Origin: Tenacibaculum sp. MAR_2010_89
GTDB taxonomy: Bacteria; Bacteroidota; Bacteroidia; Flavobacteriales; Flavobacteriaceae
Assembly (NCBI RefSeq): GCF_900105985.1
Contig: NZ_FNUB01000005.1
Coordinates: 3,162,001-3,226,000, forward strand
Length of the DNA: 64,000 nt
Direction of reading: 5' to 3'
Below, piece after piece: positions 44,016 through 53,096 of this stretch. The notes below the pieces were generated by a model. The model saw only the letters and a program-made list of their open reading frames with translations, had not been told where the DNA came from and did not search any database. The position numbers and the translations under genes are program-made. The stretch's first letter is position 1. Each line of letters begins with the position of its first letter.

Positions 44016-45656
44016 TTATTTCTTCGTTTTTTTAACACGTTTCAGATTTAATAAATCAATGGGGTTAATACCTAATCCTCGTATGTTTTTTTGACTAAAT
44101 CTAATTACTTCATCATAATACAAAGGAACAATGGGAGCTTCATTAATAATAATACTATCCATTTTTTGATATAAGGTATATCGCTTTTTATTATTTACTT
44201 CTTTAATAGATAGTTCATATAAAAAGTCAAAGTATTCATTTTTAAAATGAGTGTAATTAGGTCCGTTTGGCGTAAAGTTTTTACTATAAAACAATGACAC
44301 GTAATTTTCAGCATCTGGATAATCTGCAATCCAACTAGCTCTAAAAACAGGTAACTTACCACTTGCTTTACCTTGACGTAATGTAGATGGAGGAATTACA
44401 TCAACCTTAGTTTGTAACCCTATTTTTTGCAGTTCTCTTTGAATAAATTCACACAAATCTAAATAATTACTATTAGTAGTTATCGTTATCTCAGGTGTTT
44501 TGCTTCCTGTTTCTTCGATATATTGCTCTACTAATTTTTTAGCTTTTGCAGAATTGTAAGAATATCCCGTTTGGTTATTAAACGATGGTAATCCTTTTGG
44601 AATAAATCCATTTAAAGCTGGAATACCAATACCATTACGTAAAAATTTAATCATCTTTTCACGATCAAACCCATAATTAATTGCTTGTCGAATATATTTA
44701 GATTGAGTTGGCAAGCTTTTTTCACCTTCTAAATAAATACCCAAATATTCTGTATTTAAATAAGGCCCAGTTTGCATCTGAATTTCATCAACATACTTCT
44801 CTTTCAAAGTACCATTTGTAGTTAAAATATCATCTTTGTAAGAAGCATCTAAACTTTTCATAAAATCTAAATTACCTTGAATAAATTGTAAAAACTCACT
44901 TTGCTTGTCAGGAAGAAAAGTAACAGCCACAGCTTCTAAATAAGGTAATTGATTTCCTTGAAAATCCTTTTCAAAATATAACGGATTTTTACGTAATACT
45001 AATTTCGTATTCTCAACCCATAATTTAAACTGAAACGGACCCGTACCAATTGGATTTGCTCTAAATGTATCTCCAAAATATTCTATAGCTTCTTTAGAAA
45101 CCACTGAACAGTACTTCATTGCTAATAAACCTAAAAATGGCGGAAATGGTTGTTTTAAATTGATATAGAAAGTTGAATCGTTTACTGCTTTAAAACTATC
45201 TACATTTTGTAATACCCAACCTCCAGGTGAACTTACATTTTTATCTAACAATCTGTTAAATGAATATTCAAAATCAACAGCATTTACACTTCTTGTTTTT
45301 TCTTCTCCAAACAGTGTATGCGGGTGAAAAAAAACATCCTTTCTTAAAGTAAATTTATATTTTTTTCCATCATTAGAAATAGTCCAACTTTTAGCTATAT
45401 CTGGTTGTATATGTAAGCTATCATCTAACTGTACTAATCCATTAAACAACTGATTAACAGCCCAAATATTTCGCTGATCTTTTGCAAAAGCAGGATCTAA
45501 TGATGTGATATTAGAATGCTCATTATAACGAAACACTTGTGTTTCAGTAAAATTACTTTTCTCATTTTTACATGAAACTAGTATTAATACAATTGTGAAA
45601 ATTAATAAAAGACTATTTATTTTTTCTTTTATTTTTATAATACTTTTTGTTTGCAA
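44016..45656 (-). CDS. ABC transporter substrate-binding lipoprotein (SBP_bac_5, peptide type)
   Basis: 546 aa with a lipobox (LILVSC). The family-5 solute-binding fold is clear: TSLDPAFAKDQRNIWAVNQLFNGLVQLD, AKSWTISNDGKKYKFTLRKDVFFH and the GTGPFQFKLW block. Such proteins capture oligopeptides or other substrates. No permease or ATPase is adjacent. Its start overlaps the end of the DUF4442 gene by 44 bp, so they are translationally linked. Confidence 0.92.
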   Translation of the reverse strand: MQTKSIIKIKEKINSLLLIFTIVLILVSCKNEKSNFTETQVFRYNEHSNITSLDPAFAKDQRNIWAVNQLFNGLVQLDDSLHIQPDIAKSWTISNDGKKYKFTLRKDVFFHPHTLFGEEKTRSVNAVDFEYSFNRLLDKNVSSPGGWVLQNVDSFKAVNDSTFYINLKQPFPPFLGLLAMKYCSVVSKEAIEYFGDTFRANPIGTGPFQFKLWVENTKLVLRKNPLYFEKDFQGNQLPYLEAVAVTFLPDKQSEFLQFIQGNLDFMKSLDASYKDDILTTNGTLKEKYVDEIQMQTGPYLNTEYLGIYLEGEKSLPTQSKYIRQAINYGFDREKMIKFLRNGIGIPALNGFIPKGLPSFNNQTGYSYNSAKAKKLVEQYIEETGSKTPEITITTNSNYLDLCEFIQRELQKIGLQTKVDVIPPSTLRQGKASGKLPVFRASWIADYPDAENYVSLFYSKNFTPNGPNYTHFKNEYFDFLYELSIKEVNNKKRYTLYQKMDSIIINEAPIVPLYYDEVIRFSQKNIRGLGINPIDLLNLKRVKKTKK

Positions 45657-46125
45657 TGTATATGGTTTTAGATACTTCTACAAAAACAGTAGAACCTTCT
45701 TTATTTAAAACTTGTATCTTTTTTACTAAATCTATTTCATTTTCTTTTGTAACACGTTCTTTTATATTCTCTATCTCTTCTTTGGTGAAAATAAAGTCAA
45801 CATATCCATTTTCCTTTACTGGTCTTTTAAAATTAATCGTCGCATTTTTATCCCAAACAACATAGTCATTTCCTAAAATATGCATCAACTGAATCATAAA
45901 AACAGGATCGGTAGCAGAAAACAAGCTACCTCCAAATATTGAACCTACATAATTTTTATTTTTATAACTAATAGGAATTTTTACCTTAACCATAAATAAG
46001 TCATCAGAAACACTTGTTATTCTACCAGTAGACCTCCTATACATTGGCGACAAGTTAAAGCCATACTTAAATATAGTACTTTCCTTTAAAAACTTTTTTA
46101 AAATAGATGAAATTGTTGCGTACAT
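45613..46125 (-). CDS. DUF4442 hotdog-fold thioesterase-like protein
   Basis: 170 aa. The segment VGSIFGGSLFSATDPVFMIQL and the following ATINFKRPVKENGYVDFIF match the DUF4442/PaaI-like hotdog fold related to acyl-CoA thioesterases. The catalytic residue is not obvious. It is the third gene of the minus-strand operon starting at 46947. Confidence 0.85.
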   Translation of the reverse strand: MYATISSILKKFLKESTIFKYGFNLSPMYRRSTGRITSVSDDLFMVKVKIPISYKNKNYVGSIFGGSLFSATDPVFMIQLMHILGNDYVVWDKNATINFKRPVKENGYVDFIFTKEEIENIKERVTKENEIDLVKKIQVLNKEGSTVFVEVSKTIYIANKKYYKNKRKNK

Positions 46126-46129
46126 TTAT

Positions 46130-46450
46130 TTATTTTTTTTCAAATCCATACTCACGTTCTACTTTACAAATACGCAATTGATATTTTTTATACCATTTAT
46201 CTCTTCCTATATCTCTTGCTTCGGTATGTTCAATATTATTTTTCCAATTAGTAATTGCTTCTAAATTTTTCCAGTAAGAAACAGTAATTCCAACATCACT
46301 TCTTGCCGACTCAACTCCTAAATATCCATCTTGCTTTTTAGCTAACTCATCCATTTTTTCTGCCATTTCATAATACCCTTCAATGGTTTCAGATAATTGA
46401 GTGGTAAAAATCACTGCATAATAAGGCGGTTTAAGTGTATCTTCAATCAT
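46130..46450 (-). CDS. antibiotic-biosynthesis-monooxygenase (ABM) domain protein
   Basis: 106 aa dimeric ferredoxin-like fold with the pattern YYAVIFTTQL, KKQDGYLGVESARS, VSYWKNLEAITNWK and AR..GR.KWYKKYQLRICKVER. Many such proteins are small monooxygenases or have unknown roles. Its start overlaps the GNAT stop by 4 bp (ATGA), so they are coupled. Confidence 0.88.
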   Translation of the reverse strand: MIEDTLKPPYYAVIFTTQLSETIEGYYEMAEKMDELAKKQDGYLGVESARSDVGITVSYWKNLEAITNWKNNIEHTEARDIGRDKWYKKYQLRICKVEREYGFEKK

Positions 46451-46947
46451 AAATAAAGTTCATATTTAGTTTCTGGTAAGCCAATATCTTCACTAACAAA
46501 TTTCTTAACAATTTTAAAATTATGGCGTTCTATAATTTTAGCAGATGCAATATTATCATCAACTACATAGCCCACTAATTTTTTCATTCCAAATGCCCTA
46601 CAGTAGGTAATTAAACTTGCACAAATTTCACTAGCAAATCCTTTTCCCCAATACTTTTCTAAAAAACGATACCCAATTTCATCATCTTCTCCATCTTTAA
46701 CCAAAGCAACAGTACCTATAAACTCATTGTCTGCTTTTCTTTCAATAGCATAAATCCAAAAATCATTATTAGGTTGATCATATTTAACAATCAACTCTTT
46801 TAGTTCTTTTTCACATTCAGTTAGTGTTTTTACTTCCCCTGTTGCGTATTGCAAAACCAATGGATTACTTTCTAACTCATAAAAAGGATTTAAATCTCTT
46901 AAAACAAGTTTTCTAACGAGTAATCTTTCCGTTTCAAAAATTATCAT
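46447..46947 (-). CDS. GNAT acetyltransferase, RimJ/RimL type
   Basis: 166 aa. The N terminus (FETERLLVRKL) and the acetyl-CoA site (YRFLEKYWGKGFASE) are typical of RimJ-like N-acetyltransferases. It heads a four-gene operon and is divergent from mtaB. Confidence 0.92.
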   Translation of the reverse strand: MIIFETERLLVRKLVLRDLNPFYELESNPLVLQYATGEVKTLTECEKELKELIVKYDQPNNDFWIYAIERKADNEFIGTVALVKDGEDDEIGYRFLEKYWGKGFASEICASLITYCRAFGMKKLVGYVVDDNIASAKIIERHNFKIVKKFVSEDIGLPETKYELYL

Positions 46948-46955
46948 AAATTAAG

Positions 46956-46963
46956 TACTTTTG
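46956..46963 (+). promoter_or_regulatory. -7 box of mtaB
   Basis: TACTTTTG is an exact TAnnTTTG match. It predicts a leader of about 100 nt that begins with the inverted repeat at 46974-46988. No clear -33 TTG. Confidence 0.45.
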
Positions 46964-46973
46964 CAGTTTAAAA

Positions 46974-46988
46974 TCTGTCTCAGACAGA
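46974..46988 (+). promoter_or_regulatory. inverted repeat at the start of the mtaB leader
   Basis: TCTGTCT-C-AGACAGA is perfect. The one-base centre favours a protein-binding operator over an RNA hairpin. It would overlap the transcription start region. Confidence 0.35.
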
Positions 46989-47070
46989 ATAAGTAATACA
47001 ATCATACGAACTTCCAAAAAATTAAAGACTTATACAAGTTTTTTGTTTTTTATTAAGGATAGAAAGAAGA

Positions 47071-48387
47071 ATGAACGCAGATAAAAAAGTAGCTTTTTAC
47101 ACATTAGGATGTAAATTAAATTTCTCAGAAACTTCTACAATTGCTAGAAACTTTGTAAACGAAGGCTTTAACCGTGTTGAGTTTGAAGAAAAAGCAGATG
47201 TATATGTTATCAATACATGTTCAGTAACTGATAATGCTGATAAACGATTTAAATCAGTAGTGAAATCTGCCTTAAAACAAAATGAAGAAGCTTTTGTTAT
47301 AGGTGTTGGTTGCTATGCGCAATTAAAACCTGAAGAGTTAGCTAATGTTGATGGAGTAGATTTAGTATTAGGTGCTACCGAAAAATTTAATGTTACCAGC
47401 TATATTAATGATTTAACAAAAAATGATATAGGTGAAGTTCATTCGTGTGAAATTGAAGAAGCTGATTTTTATGTAGGTTCTTATTCTATTGGAGATAGAA
47501 CCCGTGCTTTTTTAAAAGTTCAAGACGGTTGTGATTATAAATGTACTTATTGTACTATTCCGTTAGCCCGTGGAATATCTAGAAGTGATACTTTAGAAAA
47601 TGTTTTGAAAAACGCCAAAGAAATTTCTGAAAAAGGAATTAAAGAAATTGTACTTACTGGTGTAAATATTGGTGATTATGGTAAAGGGGAATTTGGGAAT
47701 AAAAAACACGAACATACCTTTTTAGAGCTAGTACAAGCTTTAGATAAAGTAGAAGGTATCCATCGTTTACGTATTTCTTCTATTGAGCCAAACTTATTAA
47801 AAGATGAAACTATCGATTTTGTTTCAAAATCAAATACGTTTGTTCCTCATTTTCATATCCCATTACAATCTGGTAGCGATACTTTATTAAAAAAAATGAA
47901 GCGTCGTTATATGAGAAAAATATACACCAACAGAGTTACAAAAATTAAAGAAGTAATGCCAAACGCTTGTATTGGTGTTGATGTTATTGTTGGTTTCCCT
48001 GGTGAAACAGATGAATTATTCTTGGAAACTTACAACTATTTAAGTGAAATGAATATTTCTTATTTACATGTTTTTACATATTCTGAAAGACCAAATACAG
48101 AAGCAGTTGAAATGGATGGTGTGGTACCTAAAAACATTCGTGCAAAACGTAGTAAAATGTTACGTGGTTTATCTGTTAAAAAACGAAGAGCTTTTTACGA
48201 AAGTCAAATCAATAATACGTTAACTGTTTTATTTGAAAGTGAAAATAAAGAAGGGTATATACATGGTTTTACTGAAAACTATGTAAAAGTAAAAACACCT
48301 TGGAATCCAGAGTTAGTTAACACCCTTCATAAAGTTACCTTAACTAAAATTGATGAAGATGGTATTGTTCGTTTTGAATTTTGTTAG
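47071..48387 (+). CDS. mtaB: tRNA (N6-L-threonylcarbamoyladenosine(37)-C2)-methylthiotransferase
   Basis: 438 aa radical-SAM methylthiotransferase. The N-terminal UPF0004 domain has TLGCKLNFSE with its cluster cysteines, the radical-SAM cysteines are C154, C158 and C161 (GCDYKCTYC), and a C-terminal TRAM domain is present. MtaB converts t6A37 to ms2t6A37 in tRNAs reading ANN codons. The start TLGCKLNFSE fits MtaB more than MiaB or RimO. Confidence 0.95.
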   Translation: MNADKKVAFYTLGCKLNFSETSTIARNFVNEGFNRVEFEEKADVYVINTCSVTDNADKRFKSVVKSALKQNEEAFVIGVGCYAQLKPEELANVDGVDLVLGATEKFNVTSYINDLTKNDIGEVHSCEIEEADFYVGSYSIGDRTRAFLKVQDGCDYKCTYCTIPLARGISRSDTLENVLKNAKEISEKGIKEIVLTGVNIGDYGKGEFGNKKHEHTFLELVQALDKVEGIHRLRISSIEPNLLKDETIDFVSKSNTFVPHFHIPLQSGSDTLLKKMKRRYMRKIYTNRVTKIKEVMPNACIGVDVIVGFPGETDELFLETYNYLSEMNISYLHVFTYSERPNTEAVEMDGVVPKNIRAKRSKMLRGLSVKKRRAFYESQINNTLTVLFESENKEGYIHGFTENYVKVKTPWNPELVNTLHKVTLTKIDEDGIVRFEFC

Positions 48388-48458
48388 TTTAAAACAATAA
48401 TTCAAAGCTCTTTTCTATTTTATAGTTCCATTAACTGATAAAAAATTCAATTTACACT

Positions 48459-48514
48459 TTTTGTTAGATTGAAATAATGTACTTTTAGTGTACAATTATT
48501 TCAATCTAACAAAA
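48459..48514. promoter_or_regulatory. long near-perfect hairpin before a lipoprotein gene
   Basis: The left arm (48459-48482) and right arm (48490-48514) pair over 24 bp with one bulged base; the arms begin TTTTGTTAGATTGAAATAA and end in the complement. The loop is seven bases. No T-tract follows on either strand. Its end is only 7 bp before the ATG at 48522, so in RNA it would cover the ribosome-binding region. Confidence 0.6.
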
Positions 48515-48521
48515 TCATATT

Positions 48522-49277
48522 ATGAAGTACCTTTTATCCTCAATTTTTTTATTAATCTTAAATTGTAGTTCTCCCAAAAAAACAGTTCCTGCTAAAGAAG
48601 AAATTAAAGAAGCTACAGAAAATGTAGAAACTAAAAAAACTAAAAAAATAACAGTTACGGAAACTAATAATAACGAGCTAATTGTTGTTCTTAAAAATAG
48701 TAAAAGCAGCAATGATGTTAAAAGCTTAGTAAAAAACAGTGGTTTAACTTGGAGTAAAACTGCTTATGATACTAAAACTACCGCAATAGGAATTATTACT
48801 GTTCCTAATGACCAACAAGATATTTGGATTAAACGTTTGCAAGAAACTGGTGAGTTTAGATTTATAGCTAAGAACTCTACTAAAACCTTGAATAACTTAA
48901 TAGAAAAAGAAAAAAACACCTTAATAAGCCTTCGAAAAACAGCCTGTTTTGGAGATTGCCCTGAATTTGATTTTTCTATAGATAAAGATGGTAATGCTTT
49001 GTACAACGGAATTAAATCGGTTACTGTAAAAGGAATACATAAGTTTAAGCTTACAGAAAAAGAATTTAAAACATTGAAAGAAAAACTATCAAAAAAGAGT
49101 TTTGAAAGTTTTAATGATGTTTATGACAACCCAAGAGTAATGGATTTGGCAAGTACTTTTATTACTTATGAAAATAAACAAATTAAAATCCGTTTATGGA
49201 ATGATATTCCTGATGAATTAATCGACATCCATGAATACATTGAAGGTTTATTATTAGAGAAAAAATTCTATGAATAA
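48522..49277 (+). CDS. lipoprotein with DUF6438-like domain
   Basis: 251 aa. The lipobox is LILNC. A Lys/Thr-rich linker (20-50) is followed by an unassigned domain (50-130) and a C-terminal DUF6438-like domain marked by SLRKTACFGDCPEFDFSI. Function unknown. It is the first gene of a four-gene + strand operon, behind a strong hairpin. The next gene overlaps its stop codon by one base. Confidence 0.82.
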   Translation: MKYLLSSIFLLILNCSSPKKTVPAKEEIKEATENVETKKTKKITVTETNNNELIVVLKNSKSSNDVKSLVKNSGLTWSKTAYDTKTTAIGIITVPNDQQDIWIKRLQETGEFRFIAKNSTKTLNNLIEKEKNTLISLRKTACFGDCPEFDFSIDKDGNALYNGIKSVTVKGIHKFKLTEKEFKTLKEKLSKKSFESFNDVYDNPRVMDLASTFITYENKQIKIRLWNDIPDELIDIHEYIEGLLLEKKFYE

Positions 49278-49942
49278 TGCAAAAACAGCATATTTATTTT
49301 GTTCCTGGTTTAGCAGCTAACACCAAAATATTTGAACACATTTCTTTACCTGAAGATAAATTTCAACTTCATTTTTTAGAATGGATACTACCAACATCTG
49401 TTGATGAAAGCATACAAGATTACTCTAAACGTATGTGTGCTACTATTAAACATGAAACCCCTATTTTGATAGGGGTTTCATTTGGTGGAATTATGGTACA
49501 AGAGATGAGTAAACATATTCAACATAAAAAAGTTATTATTATTTCAAGTATTAAAAGTAATGAAGAGCTACCTAAACGTTTAAAACTTGCTCAAGTAACT
49601 AAAGCTTATAAATTATTTCCTACCAAGATAATTTCCAATATTGAAAAATATGAACAATACTTCTTTAATGACTACTTAAAAAAGAGAGCTGAGTTATATA
49701 AAGTTTATTTATCAATAAGGCATGAAGATTATTTACACTGGGCTATATATAATGTACTACACTGGGAACAACAAAATCAACTAACTGACATTGTGCACAT
49801 TCATGGCGATAAAGATGAGATTTTCCCTATCAAAAACATTAAAAACTCAATTATTGTAAAGAATGGTACGCACATTATGATATTAAATAAAGCAAAAACT
49901 ATATCAAAAATTTTAGAAAGGGAATGTTTTTTGCTAACTTAG
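49277..49942 (+). CDS. alpha/beta-hydrolase family protein
   Basis: 221 aa. The core reads YFVPGLAANTKIF, nucleophile elbow GVSFGG, Asp in HGDKDEIFP and His in KNGTHIMIL, so the triad is complete. No export signal. The substrate is unknown. Its reading frame contains a perfect 13 bp inverted repeat at the nucleophile elbow. It is second in the operon. Confidence 0.87.
   Translation: MQKQHIYFVPGLAANTKIFEHISLPEDKFQLHFLEWILPTSVDESIQDYSKRMCATIKHETPILIGVSFGGIMVQEMSKHIQHKKVIIISSIKSNEELPKRLKLAQVTKAYKLFPTKIISNIEKYEQYFFNDYLKKRAELYKVYLSIRHEDYLHWAIYNVLHWEQQNQLTDIVHIHGDKDEIFPIKNIKNSIIVKNGTHIMILNKAKTISKILERECFLLT
49452..49481 (+). other. perfect inverted repeat inside a coding region
   Basis: ATGAAACCCCTAT, loop TTTG, then ATAGGGGTTTCAT: 13 perfect pairs including a GC-rich core, in otherwise AT-rich coding DNA. 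It lies within the codons for HETPILIGVSF. It could act as an mRNA hairpin. Confidence 0.5.
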
Positions 49943-49969
49943 TAAAAGGAACAGTTAAAAGAAAAGAAA

Positions 49970-50875
49970 ATGAATAAGCTAGTACGATTTTTACCTACAA
50001 TAACCATCATTACTTTAGCTCTTTTACTAATGAATACTATTAGTAAAGATAAAGAGCCAGTTATAAAAAACGTTGCTGAAAGCTATGAGATAAAAGCTAT
50101 TAAAGTTCCTGAAAGAATGGAGTTAGCTGGAGAACAAGTTCCTTTAGATAGAAACGATATTAAAGAACGAATGGATCGTGAGTTATTGGTGAATACCTAT
50201 TGGCAATCAAATGGTTTATTACTTATAAAACGTGCTCATAAGTTTTTTCCTATCATTGAACCTTTATTAAAGAAATATGACTTACCTGATGATTTTAAAT
50301 ACTTATGCGTAGCAGAAAGTGCTTTAATAAACATACCATCATCAAAAGGGGCTGCTGGTTATTGGCATTTTTTACCATCAACTGGTCGTGAATTTGGATT
50401 AGAAGTTAATAGAAATGTTGATGAACGTTATAATTTAGAAAAATCAACTAGAGTTGCTGCTGCTTACTTAAAAAAAGCTAAAAGAAAGTTTGGTTCTTGG
50501 ACGCTTGCCGCTGCTGCTTATAATGCTGGGAATGGAAGAATTTCTCAACGTTTAAAGCAACAACAAGTAACTGATTATTACGATTTATTATTAAATACCG
50601 AAACAGGAAGGTATATTTTCAGAATATTGGCTTTAAAAGAAGTTTTATCAAACCCTAAAAAATATGGATTTGTTTTTGATCAAGAAGATCTATATACATT
50701 TCCTTCAACCTATGAAGTTAAAGTTGACACTGCCATTACTAACATTGCAAGCTTTGCTAAAAATTATGGAATTACCTATAAAGATTTAAAAATAGTAAAT
50801 CCTTGGCTTAGAGAAACAAAATTAAATAATAAAAGTAGAAAAGAATATATTATAAAAATACCTACCTCTAAATAA
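49970..50875 (+). CDS. lytic transglycosylase, MltD-like
   Basis: 301 aa. An N-terminal hydrophobic anchor (TITIITLALLLMN) is followed by an SLT domain with catalytic E116 in LCVAESAL, then GAAGYWHFLPSTGREFGL and AAAYNAGNGRI. The C-terminal segment (TAITNIASFAKNYGITYKDLKIVNP) is a LysM-like peptidoglycan-binding unit. It cleaves glycan strands to 1,6-anhydro-muropeptides in the periplasm. Confidence 0.93.
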   Translation: MNKLVRFLPTITIITLALLLMNTISKDKEPVIKNVAESYEIKAIKVPERMELAGEQVPLDRNDIKERMDRELLVNTYWQSNGLLLIKRAHKFFPIIEPLLKKYDLPDDFKYLCVAESALINIPSSKGAAGYWHFLPSTGREFGLEVNRNVDERYNLEKSTRVAAAYLKKAKRKFGSWTLAAAAYNAGNGRISQRLKQQQVTDYYDLLLNTETGRYIFRILALKEVLSNPKKYGFVFDQEDLYTFPSTYEVKVDTAITNIASFAKNYGITYKDLKIVNPWLRETKLNNKSRKEYIIKIPTSK

Positions 50876-51082
50876 ATGAAAAAAATTCTTCCTTACCTAT
50901 ATATCGTAATTGGTGTATTTATAATTGTTGGTACAATTAACAGTGTTTTACAAGAAAAAAGCTCCTATAGAGTATTGCTTAACTTCCATACCGAGAATAA
51001 ATTAATTTTTCTCGTTGTAAGAGCCCTTTTTGCAAGTTGGTTTCTGTTTGACGGTATTAAAAAATTAAGAAATAAAGAATAG
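50876..51082 (+). CDS. small membrane protein
   Basis: 68 aa with two hydrophobic segments (LPYLYIVIGVFIIVGTI; LIFLVVRALFASWFLF). The start codon follows the lytic transglycosylase stop directly, which supports it as a real gene. Function unknown. Confidence 0.7.
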   Translation: MKKILPYLYIVIGVFIIVGTINSVLQEKSSYRVLLNFHTENKLIFLVVRALFASWFLFDGIKKLRNKE

Positions 51083-51084
51083 CT

Positions 51085-51519
51085 TTATAAGTCAATAGTC
51101 ATTACATAATGTACACCTACTTTTTCTACAATAAAGGACTCTCCTACTATAGTAAAACCCAGTCCTTTATAAAAAGAAGAAGCTTCTTCTCGTGCATTAC
51201 ACCATAAAGTAGTAACTCCATCATTCCTTAATAAGGATAGTGCTTCATTTACAATTTGTTTACCAATTCCTTTTCCTCTTACTTCTATTAAAGTTGCCAT
51301 TCCTCTTAATTGATATTGATTATCTACAAAGATATTATTTTCACTTTTCATCAATGTTACAATACCTACTTGCTTATCATTAAAAAAAGCTCCTAAATGG
51401 TATGTTTCATCATCAAAATCACCCACAAACTTATACGGTAAGTCAATTCCTTTTCTTAAAACTTCTTTTCTTATCAAATAAGTGTCTTCCGTCTTAATTT
51501 TTTTAATTACAGTATCCAT
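51085..51519 (-). CDS. GNAT family N-acetyltransferase
   Basis: 144 aa. Acetyl-CoA site EVRGKGIGKQIVNEAL, with the fold completed by ASSFYKGLGFTIVGE. The target is unknown. Convergent with the operon ending at 51082 and divergent from the GNAT gene at 51618. Confidence 0.93.
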   Translation of the reverse strand: MDTVIKKIKTEDTYLIRKEVLRKGIDLPYKFVGDFDDETYHLGAFFNDKQVGIVTLMKSENNIFVDNQYQLRGMATLIEVRGKGIGKQIVNEALSLLRNDGVTTLWCNAREEASSFYKGLGFTIVGESFIVEKVGVHYVMTIDL

Positions 51520-51617
51520 TTTTATAATTTTATCCCTTAATTTTACACAAATTTAGTATAAAAAAATTCTTATCTAATCTAAAAAATAAGAAGCATTTAA
51601 TATTTAACTATTTATTG

Positions 51618-52064
51618 ATGAATTTAATATTTAAACCTATTGATAAAGAAAGAATTTCTAAAATCATACCTTTATTAACAGTTGTAAACACTACTACCCC
51701 TAGTGATATTTTAAAATTACGTGTTGAAGAAATGACTACCTATTCAAACTACGAATGTGTAGGTGCTTTTGACAATGATAAATTAATAGGCATTTGCGGA
51801 CTTTGGTATAGCACAAGACATTATATTGGTAAAAGTGTTGAACCTGATCATGTTGTTATAGATGAAACATATCGTGGGAAAAACATTGGTAAGCAATTTT
51901 TTAATTGGATTTATGAATACACTAAATCAAAAGGATGTGAAGCAATGGAATTAAATACCTATACAGGAAATAGAAAGTCTCATAAATTCTATTATAATGA
52001 AGGCTTCGAAATCTATGGTTTTCATTTTCTAAAAGTTTTAAGAGAAGATAACTCTTTTTATTAA
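51618..52064 (+). CDS. GNAT family N-acetyltransferase
   Basis: 148 aa from ATG 51618 (a TTG one codon earlier is also in frame). Acetyl-CoA site ETYRGKNIGKQFFNWI, and NRKSHKFYYNEGFEIYGFHF at the end. Only weakly similar to the minus-strand GNAT next to it, so not an obvious recent duplicate. Confidence 0.92.
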   Translation: MNLIFKPIDKERISKIIPLLTVVNTTTPSDILKLRVEEMTTYSNYECVGAFDNDKLIGICGLWYSTRHYIGKSVEPDHVVIDETYRGKNIGKQFFNWIYEYTKSKGCEAMELNTYTGNRKSHKFYYNEGFEIYGFHFLKVLREDNSFY

Positions 52065-52440
52065 TTAACATTGAGTTTTTTTTAAGCGAAATAATAAATT
52101 CTATCTGCATTCTTCAACAATATATATAGTATAATTGAGTGATGATTTCTCTAGATAAGGTTTGATTTTCTAGTTTCCTATGAGCGAGCTATAACACAAA
52201 TATAATTGTAAATAGTAATAATATTTCTTATGTTTGGTATTGTTAAGAATTGTTAGAGCACTCAATTGCTATATCTATTTTTTTAGGTTATATATTTATC
52301 AAAAATAAAGGTTTACAGGTTACCTAAGTAATTTCTGTAATTCTTTATATATTTACCTAAAGTTCCTTTTATCCGGAACTATAATCCAATAAACGAGAAC
52401 TTTGTTCTCTATATAACGAGTTGTGCATAATTGAAGAAAA
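52065..52440. other. gene-free stretch leading into the cassette region
   Basis: 376 bp with no ORF. Two small hairpins are seen: AGTTCC / GGAACT near 52361-52380 and GAGAAC / GTTCTC near 52395-52409. It ends in the attC-like core at 52411-52433. GTTATATA near 52288-52295 could pair with TATATAAC at 52410-52417 as an outer arm. Confidence 0.4.
52411..52433 (+). repeat. attC-like right boundary (R'-like) before cassette 1
   Basis: ATATAAC, a short spacer and GTTGTGCATAATTG (52420-52433). The latter is inversely complementary to CAACTATGCACAAC after the gene (53097-53110), at 13 of 14 positions. In integron cassettes the 5' edge and the R'' of the same cassette show exactly this relation. The left half of this site is unclear. 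Confidence 0.5.
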
Positions 52441-53094
52441 ATGTTGTTTCAAAAGAAAATTAAGCCTAAAAAAATAAAAGATAAGAATACTAGAGAATTA
52501 CGTTCTTCTGGAATTGAAGTAATTGAACACCTACCCTATTTGGATAGTCCTGAATTTAGAGAACCAAAAGAAATTGCTCGTAGAACAATGGTTCTCACAG
52601 CATTATTTCAGTTGCATCTTCAAGCACCAAGAGAAATAATAAAAAAATGGCTTAAAGAAAACGGACTTTTAACGAAACTAAACGCTGAGGAATTAGAGTA
52701 TTTGGAAACAGAATATTCTGACTTGCCCGAACAAACTCAAACCGATATTTATTGGTTTGTAGAAGCTATTTGGGCTTTCGCTTGGGTAGGTGGATTTCAT
52801 AATAATCTGACTTTGAATACTGGTGTGGAAGATTCACTTGCTTCTTTAATTCCAAACATTGCGAAAAACGAACCAGCTGAAAAATTTATATCTGAATTCA
52901 AATTGAGAAATCAAGTGGATATCTTTAAAATGTTAGACAAGTTTTATCGTGCTCATTGGTTCGCTCGAAATAACAACTTAACTGGAAAACAATCGGACAA
53001 AGTTGATTTGGACATAATATTGGAAAGAAGAAAAGCATTAGAATATACAGTTTACAAAGAATTTGATTGGGATGAAATTTCACTTAACACGTAA
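52441..53094 (+). CDS. DUF4272-like protein (cassette 1)
   Basis: 217 aa, cytosolic, alpha-helical. The pattern LRSSGIEVIEHLPYLDS, EIARRTMVLTALFQLHLQAP, KENGLLTKLNAEELEYLE and FVEAIWAFAWVGG resembles DUF4272, a family of unknown function. The start lies 7 bp after the 5' core and the stop 2 bp before the 3' core, so it fills its cassette almost completely. It is somewhat richer in non-A/T-ending codons than the core genes nearby. Confidence 0.8.
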   Translation: MLFQKKIKPKKIKDKNTRELRSSGIEVIEHLPYLDSPEFREPKEIARRTMVLTALFQLHLQAPREIIKKWLKENGLLTKLNAEELEYLETEYSDLPEQTQTDIYWFVEAIWAFAWVGGFHNNLTLNTGVEDSLASLIPNIAKNEPAEKFISEFKLRNQVDIFKMLDKFYRAHWFARNNNLTGKQSDKVDLDIILERRKALEYTVYKEFDWDEISLNT

Positions 53095-53096
53095 AA

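Noticed and set aside
52065..52410. A full attC-like site before cassette 1
   Set aside because: Only the right boundary is convincing. A possible outer arm (GTTATATA near 52288) pairs over eight bases but no R''-like core is beside it.
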